In this document: piece after piece, positions 1 through 7,966 of the stretch
Position numbering within the stretch: position 1 is the first letter of the stretch
Layout: each line of letters opens with the position of its first letter
Assembly: GCA_902795715.1 (NCBI GenBank)
Contig: CADBME010000033.1
Location: 1-25,794 of the forward strand
Length of the DNA stretch: 25,794 nucleotides
Source of the DNA: an uncultured Lachnospiraceae bacterium
GTDB taxonomy: Bacteria > Bacillota_A > Clostridia > Lachnospirales > Lachnospiraceae
Direction of reading: 5' to 3'
Notes under the pieces: generated by a model
The model's database searches: none
Told to the model about the DNA's origin: nothing
The model's input: the letters and a program-made list of their open reading frames with translations, nothing else
Position numbers and translations under genes: made by a program

Positions 1-10
1 AAAAACGGAA

Positions 11-73
11 GTGGTGAGTGAAGCCAGAAGCGGTGATCCAAGCAAGAGGTGGTGAGTGAAGCCAGAAACGGTG
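11..73. repeat. Pair of 25-bp direct repeats
   Basis: Positions 11-35 and 49-73 carry the same 25-bp word, beginning gtggtgagtgaagccagaa, with a single mismatch (g30 versus a68). They are separated by 13 bp, so the period is 38 bp. A degenerate third piece (gtgcgtgaag, 71-80) follows, and the array may continue upstream of the window. No gene is evident here. The pair lies just beyond the terminator of the minus-strand gene, so it is intergenic on this side. Function is unknown. Confidence 0.75.
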
Positions 74-81
74 CGTGAAGT

Positions 82-134
82 AAAAAATGGGACAGTGGAG
101 CAATATGAAAGGTCCCCGCTGTCCCACTTTTTTT
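82..134. terminator. Bidirectional rho-independent terminator
   Basis: The arms TGGGACAG (88-95) and CTGTCCCA (119-126) form a perfect 8-bp stem with a 23-nt loop. A run of seven T follows on the plus strand (128-134). A run of six A precedes the stem (82-87), which reads as a U-tract on the minus strand. The structure can therefore stop the minus-strand gene ending at 133 and also transcripts arriving from the left. Confidence 0.8.
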
Positions 135-1545
135 ATCTGGATTTTCCTGCATGCCTGATATTGGTGTATTTGGCGATATCCCGGTCAATGGTTACCAGGT
201 CGTCTACATTGAGGTCGTGTACGCTGCTGTGTCCGGTGATTCTTGCGAACATGCGGAGTTCCTCGGTGGAAACCTTGAGGAAGTTGCCGACTCGTTTGGC
301 GGATGCTTCCACGTGCAGGCGTTTGCGAAGTTCCGGATCCTGGGTTGCGATGCCGACGGGGCAGTTTCCGCTGCCGCAGATCCTGTATTGCTGGCAGGCT
401 GCGGCGATCATGGCGGCGCTGGCGATGGCTACGGCATCGGCGCCCATGGCCAGGGCCTTGGCAAAGTCGGAGGATACGCGCAGTCCGCCGGTGATGACCA
501 GGGAGATGTCGGAATTTATGGAGTCAAGATATTTTCTTGCCCGGGCCAGCGCGAATATGGTGGGAACCGTGGTGGATTCGCGAAGGAGGAGGGGAGAAGA
601 CCCGGTGGCTCCGCCTCGCCCGTCGATGGTGATGAAGTCCGGTTCGGCGAATACGACATATTCCAGGTCGTCTTCAATTCTTCCGGCTGCAATCTTGATT
701 CCGATGGGCCGGCCTTTGGACCGGGTACGGAGCATGGTGACCATATCCTTGAGATCCTCTTTAGAGTTGATCTCGGGGAATTTGCTGGGACTCTGAATAT
801 CCTGTCCTTCTTCCTTGCCCCTGATCTTGGCGATTTCGGGGGTTACTTTCTCTCCGGGCAGGTGTCCGCCCATGCCGGGTTTGGTTCCCTGGCCGATCTT
901 GATTTCGATGGCGTCCGCGGATTGGAGATTGGCGTCGGTTACGCTGTATTTATTGGGAATGTATTCGAATATGTACTTGTAGGAGGCGGCCCGCTCTTCC
1001 GGCAGGATTCCGCCTTCACCGCTGCACATGGCGGTTTTAGCCATGGCGGCACCCATGGCCAGAGCAGTCTTGATTTCCTTTGACAGGGCGCCGAAGGACA
1101 TGTGGGAGATGTAGATGGGACTCTGCAGCACCATGGGTTTCTTGGCATGCTTGCCAAGGACGGTTACGGTATCGACAGGGTCCCCGTCATTGAGGGGCGG
1201 GGGATTCAGCTGGGCGCCCAGGAAATAAACGGAATCCCAGTCCGGCATAGCCATCTGGGTTCCCATGGCGGCATGAATAGTGTGGCCGGTTACAGCCATC
1301 TCATGGATCTCGCTCATGTAACGGCATGTCGGGTCTTCCCGGGTAAAAGTGGGATCATAAGCCAGATCCCCCTGGTATTCTTTTTTGGGTGGAGCAGTTT
1401 CTTTCTTTTCTTCCCCTCCGGAAACCAGAGTAAACTTGGAGATCGGCTGTTTACAGACCGGACACGCGTCCAGAGAGCTCAGGGGAGCTCCTTCTTTTTC
1501 TTCATCATAAATATATCCGCATACACTGCATGAATAGATTGCCAT
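133..1545 (-). CDS. Rubredoxin-like / glutamate synthase FMN-domain fusion protein
   Basis: A 470-residue protein with two modules. Residues 1-31 form a small rubredoxin-like metal site with two CxxC pairs (C6/C9 and C28/C31) around a GYIYDEE strand. Residues from about 60 to the end match the FMN-binding domain of glutamate synthase large subunits. Visible motifs are SPIYISHMSFGALS, GQGTKPGMGGHLPG, TIDGRGGATGSSP, and a 3Fe-4S cysteine set C384-x5-C390-x4-C395. The glutamine amidotransferase domain of full GltB is absent, so ammonia or a partner would have to supply nitrogen, or the real substrate differs. The start is set by aaggagggg (minus strand, 1553-1561) just before ATG. It is monocistronic here, diverges from miaB and ends in a bidirectional terminator. 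The family call is firm. The exact reaction, for example NADPH- or ferredoxin-linked glutamate synthesis, is not established from sequence. Confidence 0.9.
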   Translation of the reverse strand: MAIYSCSVCGYIYDEEKEGAPLSSLDACPVCKQPISKFTLVSGGEEKKETAPPKKEYQGDLAYDPTFTREDPTCRYMSEIHEMAVTGHTIHAAMGTQMAMPDWDSVYFLGAQLNPPPLNDGDPVDTVTVLGKHAKKPMVLQSPIYISHMSFGALSKEIKTALAMGAAMAKTAMCSGEGGILPEERAASYKYIFEYIPNKYSVTDANLQSADAIEIKIGQGTKPGMGGHLPGEKVTPEIAKIRGKEEGQDIQSPSKFPEINSKEDLKDMVTMLRTRSKGRPIGIKIAAGRIEDDLEYVVFAEPDFITIDGRGGATGSSPLLLRESTTVPTIFALARARKYLDSINSDISLVITGGLRVSSDFAKALAMGADAVAIASAAMIAAACQQYRICGSGNCPVGIATQDPELRKRLHVEASAKRVGNFLKVSTEELRMFARITGHSSVHDLNVDDLVTIDRDIAKYTNIRHAGKSR

Positions 1546-1634
1546 TTTTATACCCCTCCTTCATAACGATTTAAAAAAACAAGGGAAAAAACCATCCTGG
1601 TCCCTGATTTTCAGTTGGAAATCACCTTGTCCAA

Positions 1635-1643
1635 AGTATAACA
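1635..1643 (-). promoter_or_regulatory. Extended -10 element of the GltB-like gene
   Basis: Read on the minus strand, the bases are TGTTATACT: a TGn extension followed by TATACT, 5 of 6 against TATAAT. No good -35 is visible 17 bp upstream (AT-rich). The element lies about 90 bases before the start codon at 1545. Confidence 0.4.
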
Positions 1644-1673
1644 TGAATTAGTGTTTTTTATTTGGAAATATGG

Positions 1674-1685
1674 ATGGATATCCAT
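1674..1685. promoter_or_regulatory. 12-bp palindrome between divergent promoters
   Basis: ATGGATATCCAT is a perfect palindrome. It lies upstream of both the GltB-like -10 and the miaB -35, a position suited to a dimeric regulator. No regulator family is recognised and chance is possible in AT-rich DNA. Confidence 0.3.
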
Positions 1686-1723
1686 GGTATATTTTAGATA
1701 AAGCTGGTAAATTTCAGATTTGG

Positions 1724-1752
1724 TTGAAAAATCCTATCCTATCCATTATAAT
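1724..1752 (+). promoter_or_regulatory. Sigma-A promoter of the miaB-mutS-mutL-miaA operon
   Basis: TTGAAA (1724-1729), a 17-bp spacer, then a perfect TATAAT (1747-1752). Transcription would start near 1759, giving a leader of about 138 bases before the ATG at 1897. It is one of the strongest promoter matches in the window. Confidence 0.8.
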
Positions 1753-1789
1753 GAAATGTCAAAGTCATTTGTTACGATTCATGACCTGT

Positions 1790-1809
1790 GCCCTGCCGGA
1801 TGTCAGGGC
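1790..1809 (+). other. Hairpin in the miaB leader
   Basis: GCCCTG (1790-1795) and CAGGGC (1804-1809) pair perfectly around an 8-nt loop. The T7 run at 1843-1849 is 34 nt downstream, too far for a standard terminator. It could be a leader structure or chance. Confidence 0.35.
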
Positions 1810-1896
1810 TGCCAGGAGAGATAGTCGCTTGAATACTAATAATTTTTTTGAAAGGATATCGTCAGCTTGCTGACGGGAAGAGCAGAGAGAATACTG

Positions 1897-3348
1897 ATGA
1901 AATATGAGATAGAAATGGATAGATGGAATGCGGGCAATATTCCGGTCCGGGAGCCGGAGCGCCAGCGATTTTTTATGGAAAAATGCAGGGAACTTCTGGC
2001 CGAAAAGGAGAACCGCCTGGGAAGGAAGCTTACCTTCAATGACCAGACCTTCGGCTGCCAGATGAATTTCAAAGATTCGGAGAAGCTGAATGGAATCCTG
2101 GAGGAGATCGGCTATGTCCGGACCGATAGCGAGCAGGCGGATTTTGTCTATTACAACACCTGCACGGTCCGGGAGAATGCCAACGTCCGGGTTTATGGCC
2201 GCCTGGGGACCCTGAAAAACTACAAGAAAAAGAATCCGGACATGCTGATTGCCATGTGCGGCTGTATGATGCAGGAGCCTGAGGAAGAGGAGAAAGTCAG
2301 GACATCCTTCCCCTTTGTGGATGTGGTTTTCGGTACCCACAACATCTATAAGCTGGCGGAGCTCCTCTATGAAGCCATGACTACGGGTCACCGTGTCTTT
2401 GATGTCTGGGACAAGGCAGAGGAAATTATCGAGGACCTGCCCAGCGACCGCAAGTACCCCTTTAAGGCCGGCGTCAACATCATGTACGGATGCAACAATT
2501 TCTGCAGCTATTGCATCGTTCCCTATGTGAGGGGGCGGGAGAGGAGCCGGAAGCCGGAAGACATCCTTTCCGAGGTCAGGCAGCTTGCGGCTGATGGCGT
2601 AATTGAAGTGATGCTGCTTGGCCAGAATGTCAACTCCTATGGAAAGAACCTGGAAAACCCGGTTTCCTTTGCCTCCTTGCTGCAGATGGTGGAGCAGGTG
2701 GAAGGGATTGAGCGGATTCGTTTTATGACCTCCCATCCCAAGGATCTGTCCGACGAGCTGATTGAGACCATGGCTTCTTCCGAAAAAATATGCAGTCATC
2801 TCCATCTCCCCATGCAGTCCGGGAGCAGCAGGATATTAAAGAAGATGAACCGCAAATACAGCAAAGATCAGTACCTGGATCTGGTGGACAGAATTCGGGG
2901 GGCTATTCCGGATATCTCCATTACGACCGATATCATTGTCGGCTTTCCGGGTGAGACGGAAGAGGATTTCCTTGACACCCTGGACCTGGTAAGGAAAGCC
3001 CACTTTGACAGCGCTTTTACCTTTATCTATTCAAAGCGTTCCGGTACACCGGCGGCATCCATGCCGGACCAGGTTCCGGAGGATCTTGTCCACGACCGTT
3101 TTGACCGTCTTCTGGCTGTGGTCAACGAGGAGGCCAGGAAGAAGAACGGTCTGCTGGCCGGCAAAGTCATGCCGGTTCTGGCTGAGCAGATCAATGAGAG
3201 GGATTCTTCCCTGGTGACGGGCAGATTGTCCAACAACAATGTCGTTCATTTTAAGGCAGACCCCTCTGTGATCGGGAAGATCGTACCGGTTTACCTGCAA
3301 GAGGCCAGGGGATTCTATTATCTTGGGAGGATCAGGGAAGATGGCTAA
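1897..3348 (+). CDS. miaB: tRNA-2-methylthio-N6-dimethylallyladenosine synthase (MiaB)
   Basis: A radical-SAM methylthiotransferase of 483 residues that adds the 2-methylthio group to i6A37 of tRNAs reading UNN codons. It acts after MiaA, whose gene is in the same operon. The N-terminal UPF0004 domain shows its three cysteines in TFGCQMN, YNTCTVREN and MCGCMM. The radical-SAM cluster motif is C199-x3-C203-x2-C206 (YGCNNFCSYCIVPYVRGRE). GQNVNSYG, IRFMTSHP and HLPMQSGS follow, with a C-terminal TRAM-like region ending in GFYYLGR. The start is uncertain. ATG 1897 has only a weak purine stretch before it. TTG 1867, ten residues longer, has aaagga (1851-1856) at a workable distance. The stop overlaps mutS by 8 bases. 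Confidence 0.95.
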   Translation: MKYEIEMDRWNAGNIPVREPERQRFFMEKCRELLAEKENRLGRKLTFNDQTFGCQMNFKDSEKLNGILEEIGYVRTDSEQADFVYYNTCTVRENANVRVYGRLGTLKNYKKKNPDMLIAMCGCMMQEPEEEEKVRTSFPFVDVVFGTHNIYKLAELLYEAMTTGHRVFDVWDKAEEIIEDLPSDRKYPFKAGVNIMYGCNNFCSYCIVPYVRGRERSRKPEDILSEVRQLAADGVIEVMLLGQNVNSYGKNLENPVSFASLLQMVEQVEGIERIRFMTSHPKDLSDELIETMASSEKICSHLHLPMQSGSSRILKKMNRKYSKDQYLDLVDRIRGAIPDISITTDIIVGFPGETEEDFLDTLDLVRKAHFDSAFTFIYSKRSGTPAASMPDQVPEDLVHDRFDRLLAVVNEEARKKNGLLAGKVMPVLAEQINERDSSLVTGRLSNNNVVHFKADPSVIGKIVPVYLQEARGFYYLGRIREDG

Positions 3349-5965
3349 GATGACACCCATGATGGAACAGTATCTGGAGATAAAAAACCAGTATAAGGAT
3401 TGTATACTTTTCTACCGGCTGGGTGATTTTTATGAGATGTTTTTTGACGATGCCATTCTTGTATCGAAAGAATTGGAACTGACTCTGACCGGGAGAAACT
3501 GCGGACAGAAGGAGAGGGCGCCCATGTGCGGCGTTCCTTTTCATTCCTGCGAACCTTATATCAATAAGCTGGTGGAGAATGGACACAAGGTGGCCATCTG
3601 CGAGCAGGTGGAGGATCCCAAGCTGGCCAAAGACCTGGTAAAGAGGGATGTGATCCGGATTGTAACTCCGGGAACCAATGTAAACCCCCAGGGTCTGGAG
3701 GATGCCAGAAATCATTTTATCATGGGTATTTTCTGTGAAAATGATCACTTCGGAATCGGGGTCTGCGACCTTTCGACCGGAGAGTTTCGGGCCACCCAGG
3801 TGGACAGTCCGGGAAGACTGATGGATGAACTGTACCGCTTTGAGCCTTCGGAAATTGTCTGTAATGATGCTTTCTGCATCAGCGGGGCTGATCTGCAAAT
3901 GATTGAGGATAAGCTTGGTACCGCCATAACCAACCTGGCCGGCGGCTATTTTGAGAGGACCCACTGCGAGCAGACCATCAGAGACCAGTATCATCTCTTG
4001 AATCTGGATGGAATCGGACTCACCGATTATCCCCTTGGGATCATGGCCTGCGGAAGTCTTCTTCAGTATTTACATGAGACACAGAAGACAGGTCTGGACC
4101 ATCTGCGGGAATTGATTCCCTATTCCACAGAGAATTACATGGTCCTGGATTCTGCCACCCGGAGAAACCTTGAGCTGACGGAAACGCTCAGGGAGAAAAA
4201 GAAAAAGGGAAGCCTTCTATGGGTCCTTGACAAGACAAAGACAGCCATGGGAGCCCGCCGTCTGCGAACCATGGTCGAACAGCCCCTGATTCAAAGGGAT
4301 GACATTATCAAAAGACAGGATGCGGTGGAACAGCTCATGGAGAGCGCCATGGTCCGGGAAGAGCTTAGGGAATATATGAACTCCATTTACGACCTGGAGA
4401 GGCTGACCATGCGGATCAGCTACCGGTCGGCTAATCCCAGGGACCTGATAGCCTTCAAGACTTCCATCCGCTATCTTCCTTATGTCAAAGATCTGCTGGA
4501 GTATTTCGGCCAGGGTATTCTCCACTCCATGGGAAAAGACCTGGATACCCTGGATGATCTCTGCCAGCTTCTGGAATCCTCCATCCGGGAAGATCCTCCC
4601 ATCACCATTCGCGAGGGAGGAATCATCAAAGACGGCTACAATGAGGAAGCAGACCACCTCAAGAAGGCCAAAACCGATGGGAAAAGCTGGCTTGCCGCCC
4701 TGGAAGAGAGGGAAAAGGAAGCAACCGGCATTAAGAACCTCCGGGTCCGCTACAATAAGGTTTTCGGCTATTACATCGAGGTAACCAATTCCTACCGGGA
4801 CCTGGTTCCCGATCACTATATACGCCGTCAGACTCTGGCTAATGCAGAGCGCTATGTGACCGAGGAACTGTCGGAACTGGCCAAGACCATACTGACAGCG
4901 GAAGATCGCCTCTATGCCCTGGAATATGAACTCTACACGCAGATCCGGGAAGAGCTGGCCGGACAGATTGAAAGGATCCAGAAGGCTGCCCATATTATTT
5001 CATGGGTTGATGCCCTGGCCTCCCTGGCCCTTGTGGCAGAGCAAAACCAGTATGTCCGTCCGGCACTGAACAAAAAGGGAATGATCCAGATCAAAGGCGG
5101 ACGTCATCCCGTGGTGGAGAAGATGACCGGTGGAGAGCTTTTCGTGGATAACGATACCCTGCTTGATCATAAGAAAAACAGGATGAATATCATCACCGGC
5201 CCCAATATGGCCGGAAAATCTACATATATGCGGCAGACAGCCCTGATTGTCCTCATGACCCAGATCGGATCCTTTGTTCCGGCCCGGTCGGCATCCATCG
5301 GTATCGTCGACCGTATTTTTACCCGGGTAGGGGCATCGGATGACCTGGCTTCAGGCCAGAGCACCTTTATGGTGGAGATGAGTGAGGTGGCAGGCATTCT
5401 CCGCCATGCGACCAAAAACAGCCTGATCATACTGGATGAGATCGGGCGGGGCACCAGCACCTTTGACGGATTGTCCATTGCCTGGGCGGTCGTGGAATAC
5501 ATTGCCGGCTCTTCCCTTTCGGGAGCCAAAACCTTATTTGCCACCCATTATCATGAGCTGACGGAGCTGGAAGGAAGGCTCCCCGGTGTCAATAATTACT
5601 GTATCGCTGTTCAGGAAAAGGGCGACGATATCATTTTTCTTCGCAAGATCATCAAGGGAAGTGCCGACCGAAGCTATGGCATCCAGGTGGCCAAGCTGGC
5701 AGGAGTACCGGATGAGGTAATCCGGAGGGCCAGGGAAATCGCTGCTGATCTGGAAAGCTCGGATATAGCCCTGAAAACGGAAAACATAGGAAAAGAACCG
5801 GAATCCCAGCCTGTCCAGCTGTCCCTTTTTGATGCTATCGGCATGGTAGGGGAACAACCTGCGGAAAGCGAAGTGGAGAGGATACTGAAGGAGACGGATT
5901 TGAACAATATGACCCCTCTTCAGGCATTGAATCTGATATTTGACCTGAAGGGAAAATGCAGGTGA
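3341..5965 (+). CDS. mutS: DNA mismatch repair protein MutS
   Basis: An 874-residue mismatch-recognition ATPase, normal length for the MutS1 family. The N-terminal mismatch-binding motif is F30-Y31-E32 (GDFYEMF). The core and clamp follow. The ATPase has Walker A GPNMAGKST at about residues 620-628, Walker B LIILDEIGRGTSTFDG with D699/E700, and a FATHYHELTELE signature. A C-terminal tail resembling the tetramerisation/clamp-binding region ends in TPLQALNLIFDLK. ATG 3341 is chosen over the upstream TTG 3323 because GGGAGG (3325-3330) sits about 10 bases before it. It overlaps the end of miaB by 8 bases, implying translational coupling, and mutL follows after 20 bases. The protein works with MutL in post-replicative repair. 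Confidence 0.97.
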   Translation: MAKMTPMMEQYLEIKNQYKDCILFYRLGDFYEMFFDDAILVSKELELTLTGRNCGQKERAPMCGVPFHSCEPYINKLVENGHKVAICEQVEDPKLAKDLVKRDVIRIVTPGTNVNPQGLEDARNHFIMGIFCENDHFGIGVCDLSTGEFRATQVDSPGRLMDELYRFEPSEIVCNDAFCISGADLQMIEDKLGTAITNLAGGYFERTHCEQTIRDQYHLLNLDGIGLTDYPLGIMACGSLLQYLHETQKTGLDHLRELIPYSTENYMVLDSATRRNLELTETLREKKKKGSLLWVLDKTKTAMGARRLRTMVEQPLIQRDDIIKRQDAVEQLMESAMVREELREYMNSIYDLERLTMRISYRSANPRDLIAFKTSIRYLPYVKDLLEYFGQGILHSMGKDLDTLDDLCQLLESSIREDPPITIREGGIIKDGYNEEADHLKKAKTDGKSWLAALEEREKEATGIKNLRVRYNKVFGYYIEVTNSYRDLVPDHYIRRQTLANAERYVTEELSELAKTILTAEDRLYALEYELYTQIREELAGQIERIQKAAHIISWVDALASLALVAEQNQYVRPALNKKGMIQIKGGRHPVVEKMTGGELFVDNDTLLDHKKNRMNIITGPNMAGKSTYMRQTALIVLMTQIGSFVPARSASIGIVDRIFTRVGASDDLASGQSTFMVEMSEVAGILRHATKNSLIILDEIGRGTSTFDGLSIAWAVVEYIAGSSLSGAKTLFATHYHELTELEGRLPGVNNYCIAVQEKGDDIIFLRKIIKGSADRSYGIQVAKLAGVPDEVIRRAREIAADLESSDIALKTENIGKEPESQPVQLSLFDAIGMVGEQPAESEVERILKETDLNNMTPLQALNLIFDLKGKCR

Positions 5966-5985
5966 AGAGGGTAAGAGGATAGAAC

Positions 5986-7944
5986 ATGGCCATGATAAAA
6001 GTATTGGATCAGGATACCATAAACCAGATTGCTGCCGGTGAGGTGGTAGAGCGGCCTTCTTCCATTGTCAAGGAGCTGGTGGAAAATGCCATCGATGCAT
6101 CTTCCACGGCTATCACAGTGGAGATCAAGGGGGGAGGCATAGATTTTATCCGCATCACGGACAACGGATCCGGGATCGATAAGGACCAGATACAGACGGC
6201 TTTTCTCCCCCATGCCACCAGCAAGATCAATCAGGCCGGCGACCTTATCACTGTGGAAACCCTGGGATTCCGGGGTGAAGCCCTGGCCAGCATCAGCGCG
6301 GTTTCCAAAGTGGAGATGATCACCAAGACGGACGAGGGAATCTCCGGGGTTCGCTATGTGATTGAAGGAGGTCAGGAGATAAGCCTCCAGGAAGTGGGAT
6401 GCCCGGAAGGGACCACCATTATCGTCCGCAATCTCTTTTACAATACACCGGCCCGGCGGAAATTTCTGAAATCTTCCATGACCGAAGCCGGTTATGTGGA
6501 AGCTTTTATACAGAGACTGTCCCTGAGCCATCCGGATATCGCATTCAAATTGATCAATGAAAACCGCATGAAGATTTCCACTTCGGGAAACGGGAACCTC
6601 CGTGACGTTATTTACCATATTTACGGAAGGGATGTGGCCGGCAGTCTTTTGCCTGTGGACCGGGAAGAGAACGGGATCCGGGTATCCGGTTTTATCGGAA
6701 AGCCCGTGATTTCCCGTGGCAATCGCAATTATGAGAACTATTTTGTCAACGGTCGTTACCTGAAAAACCGGATTATCAGCTCCGGGATCGAGGAAGGTTA
6801 CAAAGGCCATGCCATGGTTCATAAGTTTCCCTTCTGCGTCCTCATGATATCCATGGATCCCCACCAGGTGGATGTGAATGTCCATCCCGCAAAGATGGAG
6901 ATGCGTTTTCATAACGGAGAGGTCCTCTACACGGTCCTGGTGGATGCCGGGAGAGCGGCATTTGTAGACAGAGAACTGATTCCCAGGGTTAAGCCCGGCA
7001 AGGATGTCAGGGAGAAGGTGGAGATCCGGAGAGGGCCCGAGCCATTTGAAAAAAGAAGGATAGAACCGGAAGAAAACCATCCCCTACCGACAGGGACCGG
7101 GAAAGACCCCGGAGAGGCCAAAGACGTGAAAGCCGGCCGCCCGGACGGAAAAGAAGATTCGGAAGAATCTGCCCTGTCCAGAAAAAAAATGATTGAGGAG
7201 AGGATTGCCCGCCTGAAGCTGAAAGATTCCGGGGGAGTCCGCAAGGATATCGACCGTGATATGGCCGGAGCCCGGCTCCCGGTAAAGGAAGAAGGAAACT
7301 ATCAGGCTGAGAAAGGCCGGCAGCTGACCTTTACGGAAGATACGGTCCTGAGCCGGCAGGCCAGACCCCGCCACCGGATCATCGGCCAGGTTTTCGACAC
7401 CTACTGGCTCATGGAATACGAGGATAAACTCTTCTTTGTCGACCAGCATGCTGCCCACGAGAAGGTTATGTATGAAAAGCTTATGGCCCAGATCAGGGCA
7501 CGTGAAGTCCTGCAGCAGCAGCTGGCACCTCCCATGGTCCTGACCCTTACGACCGGGGAGCAGGAGAAGCTTTCCCGGTGCAGAGAGTCCCTGGAGACTA
7601 TGGGCTTCTCCATCGAAGATTTCGGTGAGGATGCCATAGTGATCCGGGCTGTACCGCTCAACCTTTTCGGAATGGATGAAAAAACATTTTTCTATGAATT
7701 ATTTGACGGCGGGGAGGATTTTTCCGGGAAGCTGAATGCTGACGCCATAACAGGAAGGGTAGCCACCATGGCCTGTAAGGCTGCGGTCAAAGGCAACACC
7801 CGGATGAGCATCATGGAGATGGATGCCCTCATGGACCAGCTGCTGACACTGGAGAATCCCTACCAGTGCCCCCACGGACGGCCCACGATCATCTCCATGT
7901 CCCGCTATGAGCTGGAAAAGAAATTCAAGAGAGTTCAGGGATAG
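5986..7944 (+). CDS. mutL: DNA mismatch repair protein MutL (endonuclease type)
   Basis: A 652-residue GHKL ATPase that links MutS to downstream repair. N-terminal ATPase motifs are KELVENAIDA (E33/N34), DNGSGI (59-64) and TLGFRGEAL (92-100). A charged, poorly conserved linker spans roughly 335-450. The C-terminal domain has the nicking endonuclease metal motif DQHA-x2-E-x4-E at 486-497, an ACKAAVKG segment, and CPHGRPT at 628-634. These mark the self-nicking MutL type found in bacteria without MutH, so strand cleavage is probably MutL's own job here. ATG 5986 follows aagagg (5973-5978). An ATG at 5992 is an alternative. Confidence 0.96.
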   Translation: MAMIKVLDQDTINQIAAGEVVERPSSIVKELVENAIDASSTAITVEIKGGGIDFIRITDNGSGIDKDQIQTAFLPHATSKINQAGDLITVETLGFRGEALASISAVSKVEMITKTDEGISGVRYVIEGGQEISLQEVGCPEGTTIIVRNLFYNTPARRKFLKSSMTEAGYVEAFIQRLSLSHPDIAFKLINENRMKISTSGNGNLRDVIYHIYGRDVAGSLLPVDREENGIRVSGFIGKPVISRGNRNYENYFVNGRYLKNRIISSGIEEGYKGHAMVHKFPFCVLMISMDPHQVDVNVHPAKMEMRFHNGEVLYTVLVDAGRAAFVDRELIPRVKPGKDVREKVEIRRGPEPFEKRRIEPEENHPLPTGTGKDPGEAKDVKAGRPDGKEDSEESALSRKKMIEERIARLKLKDSGGVRKDIDRDMAGARLPVKEEGNYQAEKGRQLTFTEDTVLSRQARPRHRIIGQVFDTYWLMEYEDKLFFVDQHAAHEKVMYEKLMAQIRAREVLQQQLAPPMVLTLTTGEQEKLSRCRESLETMGFSIEDFGEDAIVIRAVPLNLFGMDEKTFFYELFDGGEDFSGKLNADAITGRVATMACKAAVKGNTRMSIMEMDALMDQLLTLENPYQCPHGRPTIISMSRYELEKKFKRVQG

Positions 7945-7966
7945 ATGTCGGGAGAAATAAATCGTC

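Larger units (their letters stand above)
1546..1896. other. Divergent intergenic region between the GltB-like gene and miaB
   Basis: About 350 bases hold no convincing gene. Contents are the minus-strand ribosome binding site (1553-1561), an extended -10 for the GltB-like gene (1635-1643), a 12-bp palindrome (1674-1685), a near-consensus promoter for miaB (1724-1752), and a miaB leader with a 6-bp hairpin (1790-1809) and a CGTCAGC/GCTGACG inverted repeat (1860-1875). A 30-codon open frame starts at ATG 1781 in the leader. It has no ribosome binding site and is not called. Confidence 0.6.

Noticed and set aside
11..73. Possible CRISPR repeats
   Set aside because: Only two copies with a 13-bp gap, far shorter than a CRISPR spacer, and no cas genes nearby.
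151..1083. A 310-codon open frame on the plus strand opposite the GltB-like gene
   Set aside because: It lies wholly antisense to a gene with clear motifs, and its low-complexity Gly/Asp-rich translation resembles no protein. The minus-strand gene has a good ribosome binding site and this one has none.
1765..2805. A 346-codon minus-strand open frame across miaB
   Set aside because: It is antisense to the radical-SAM motifs of MiaB. The composition looks like a reverse shadow of the real gene and there is no start signal.
3005..3033. TTGACA inside miaB as an internal mutS promoter
   Set aside because: The -35 is perfect but the best hexamer 17 bp downstream is TATTCA, too poor to call.
5920..7080. 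A 386-codon minus-strand open frame across mutL
   Set aside because: Shadow of the MutL ATPase coding strand, with no ribosome binding site, promoter or recognisable domain.
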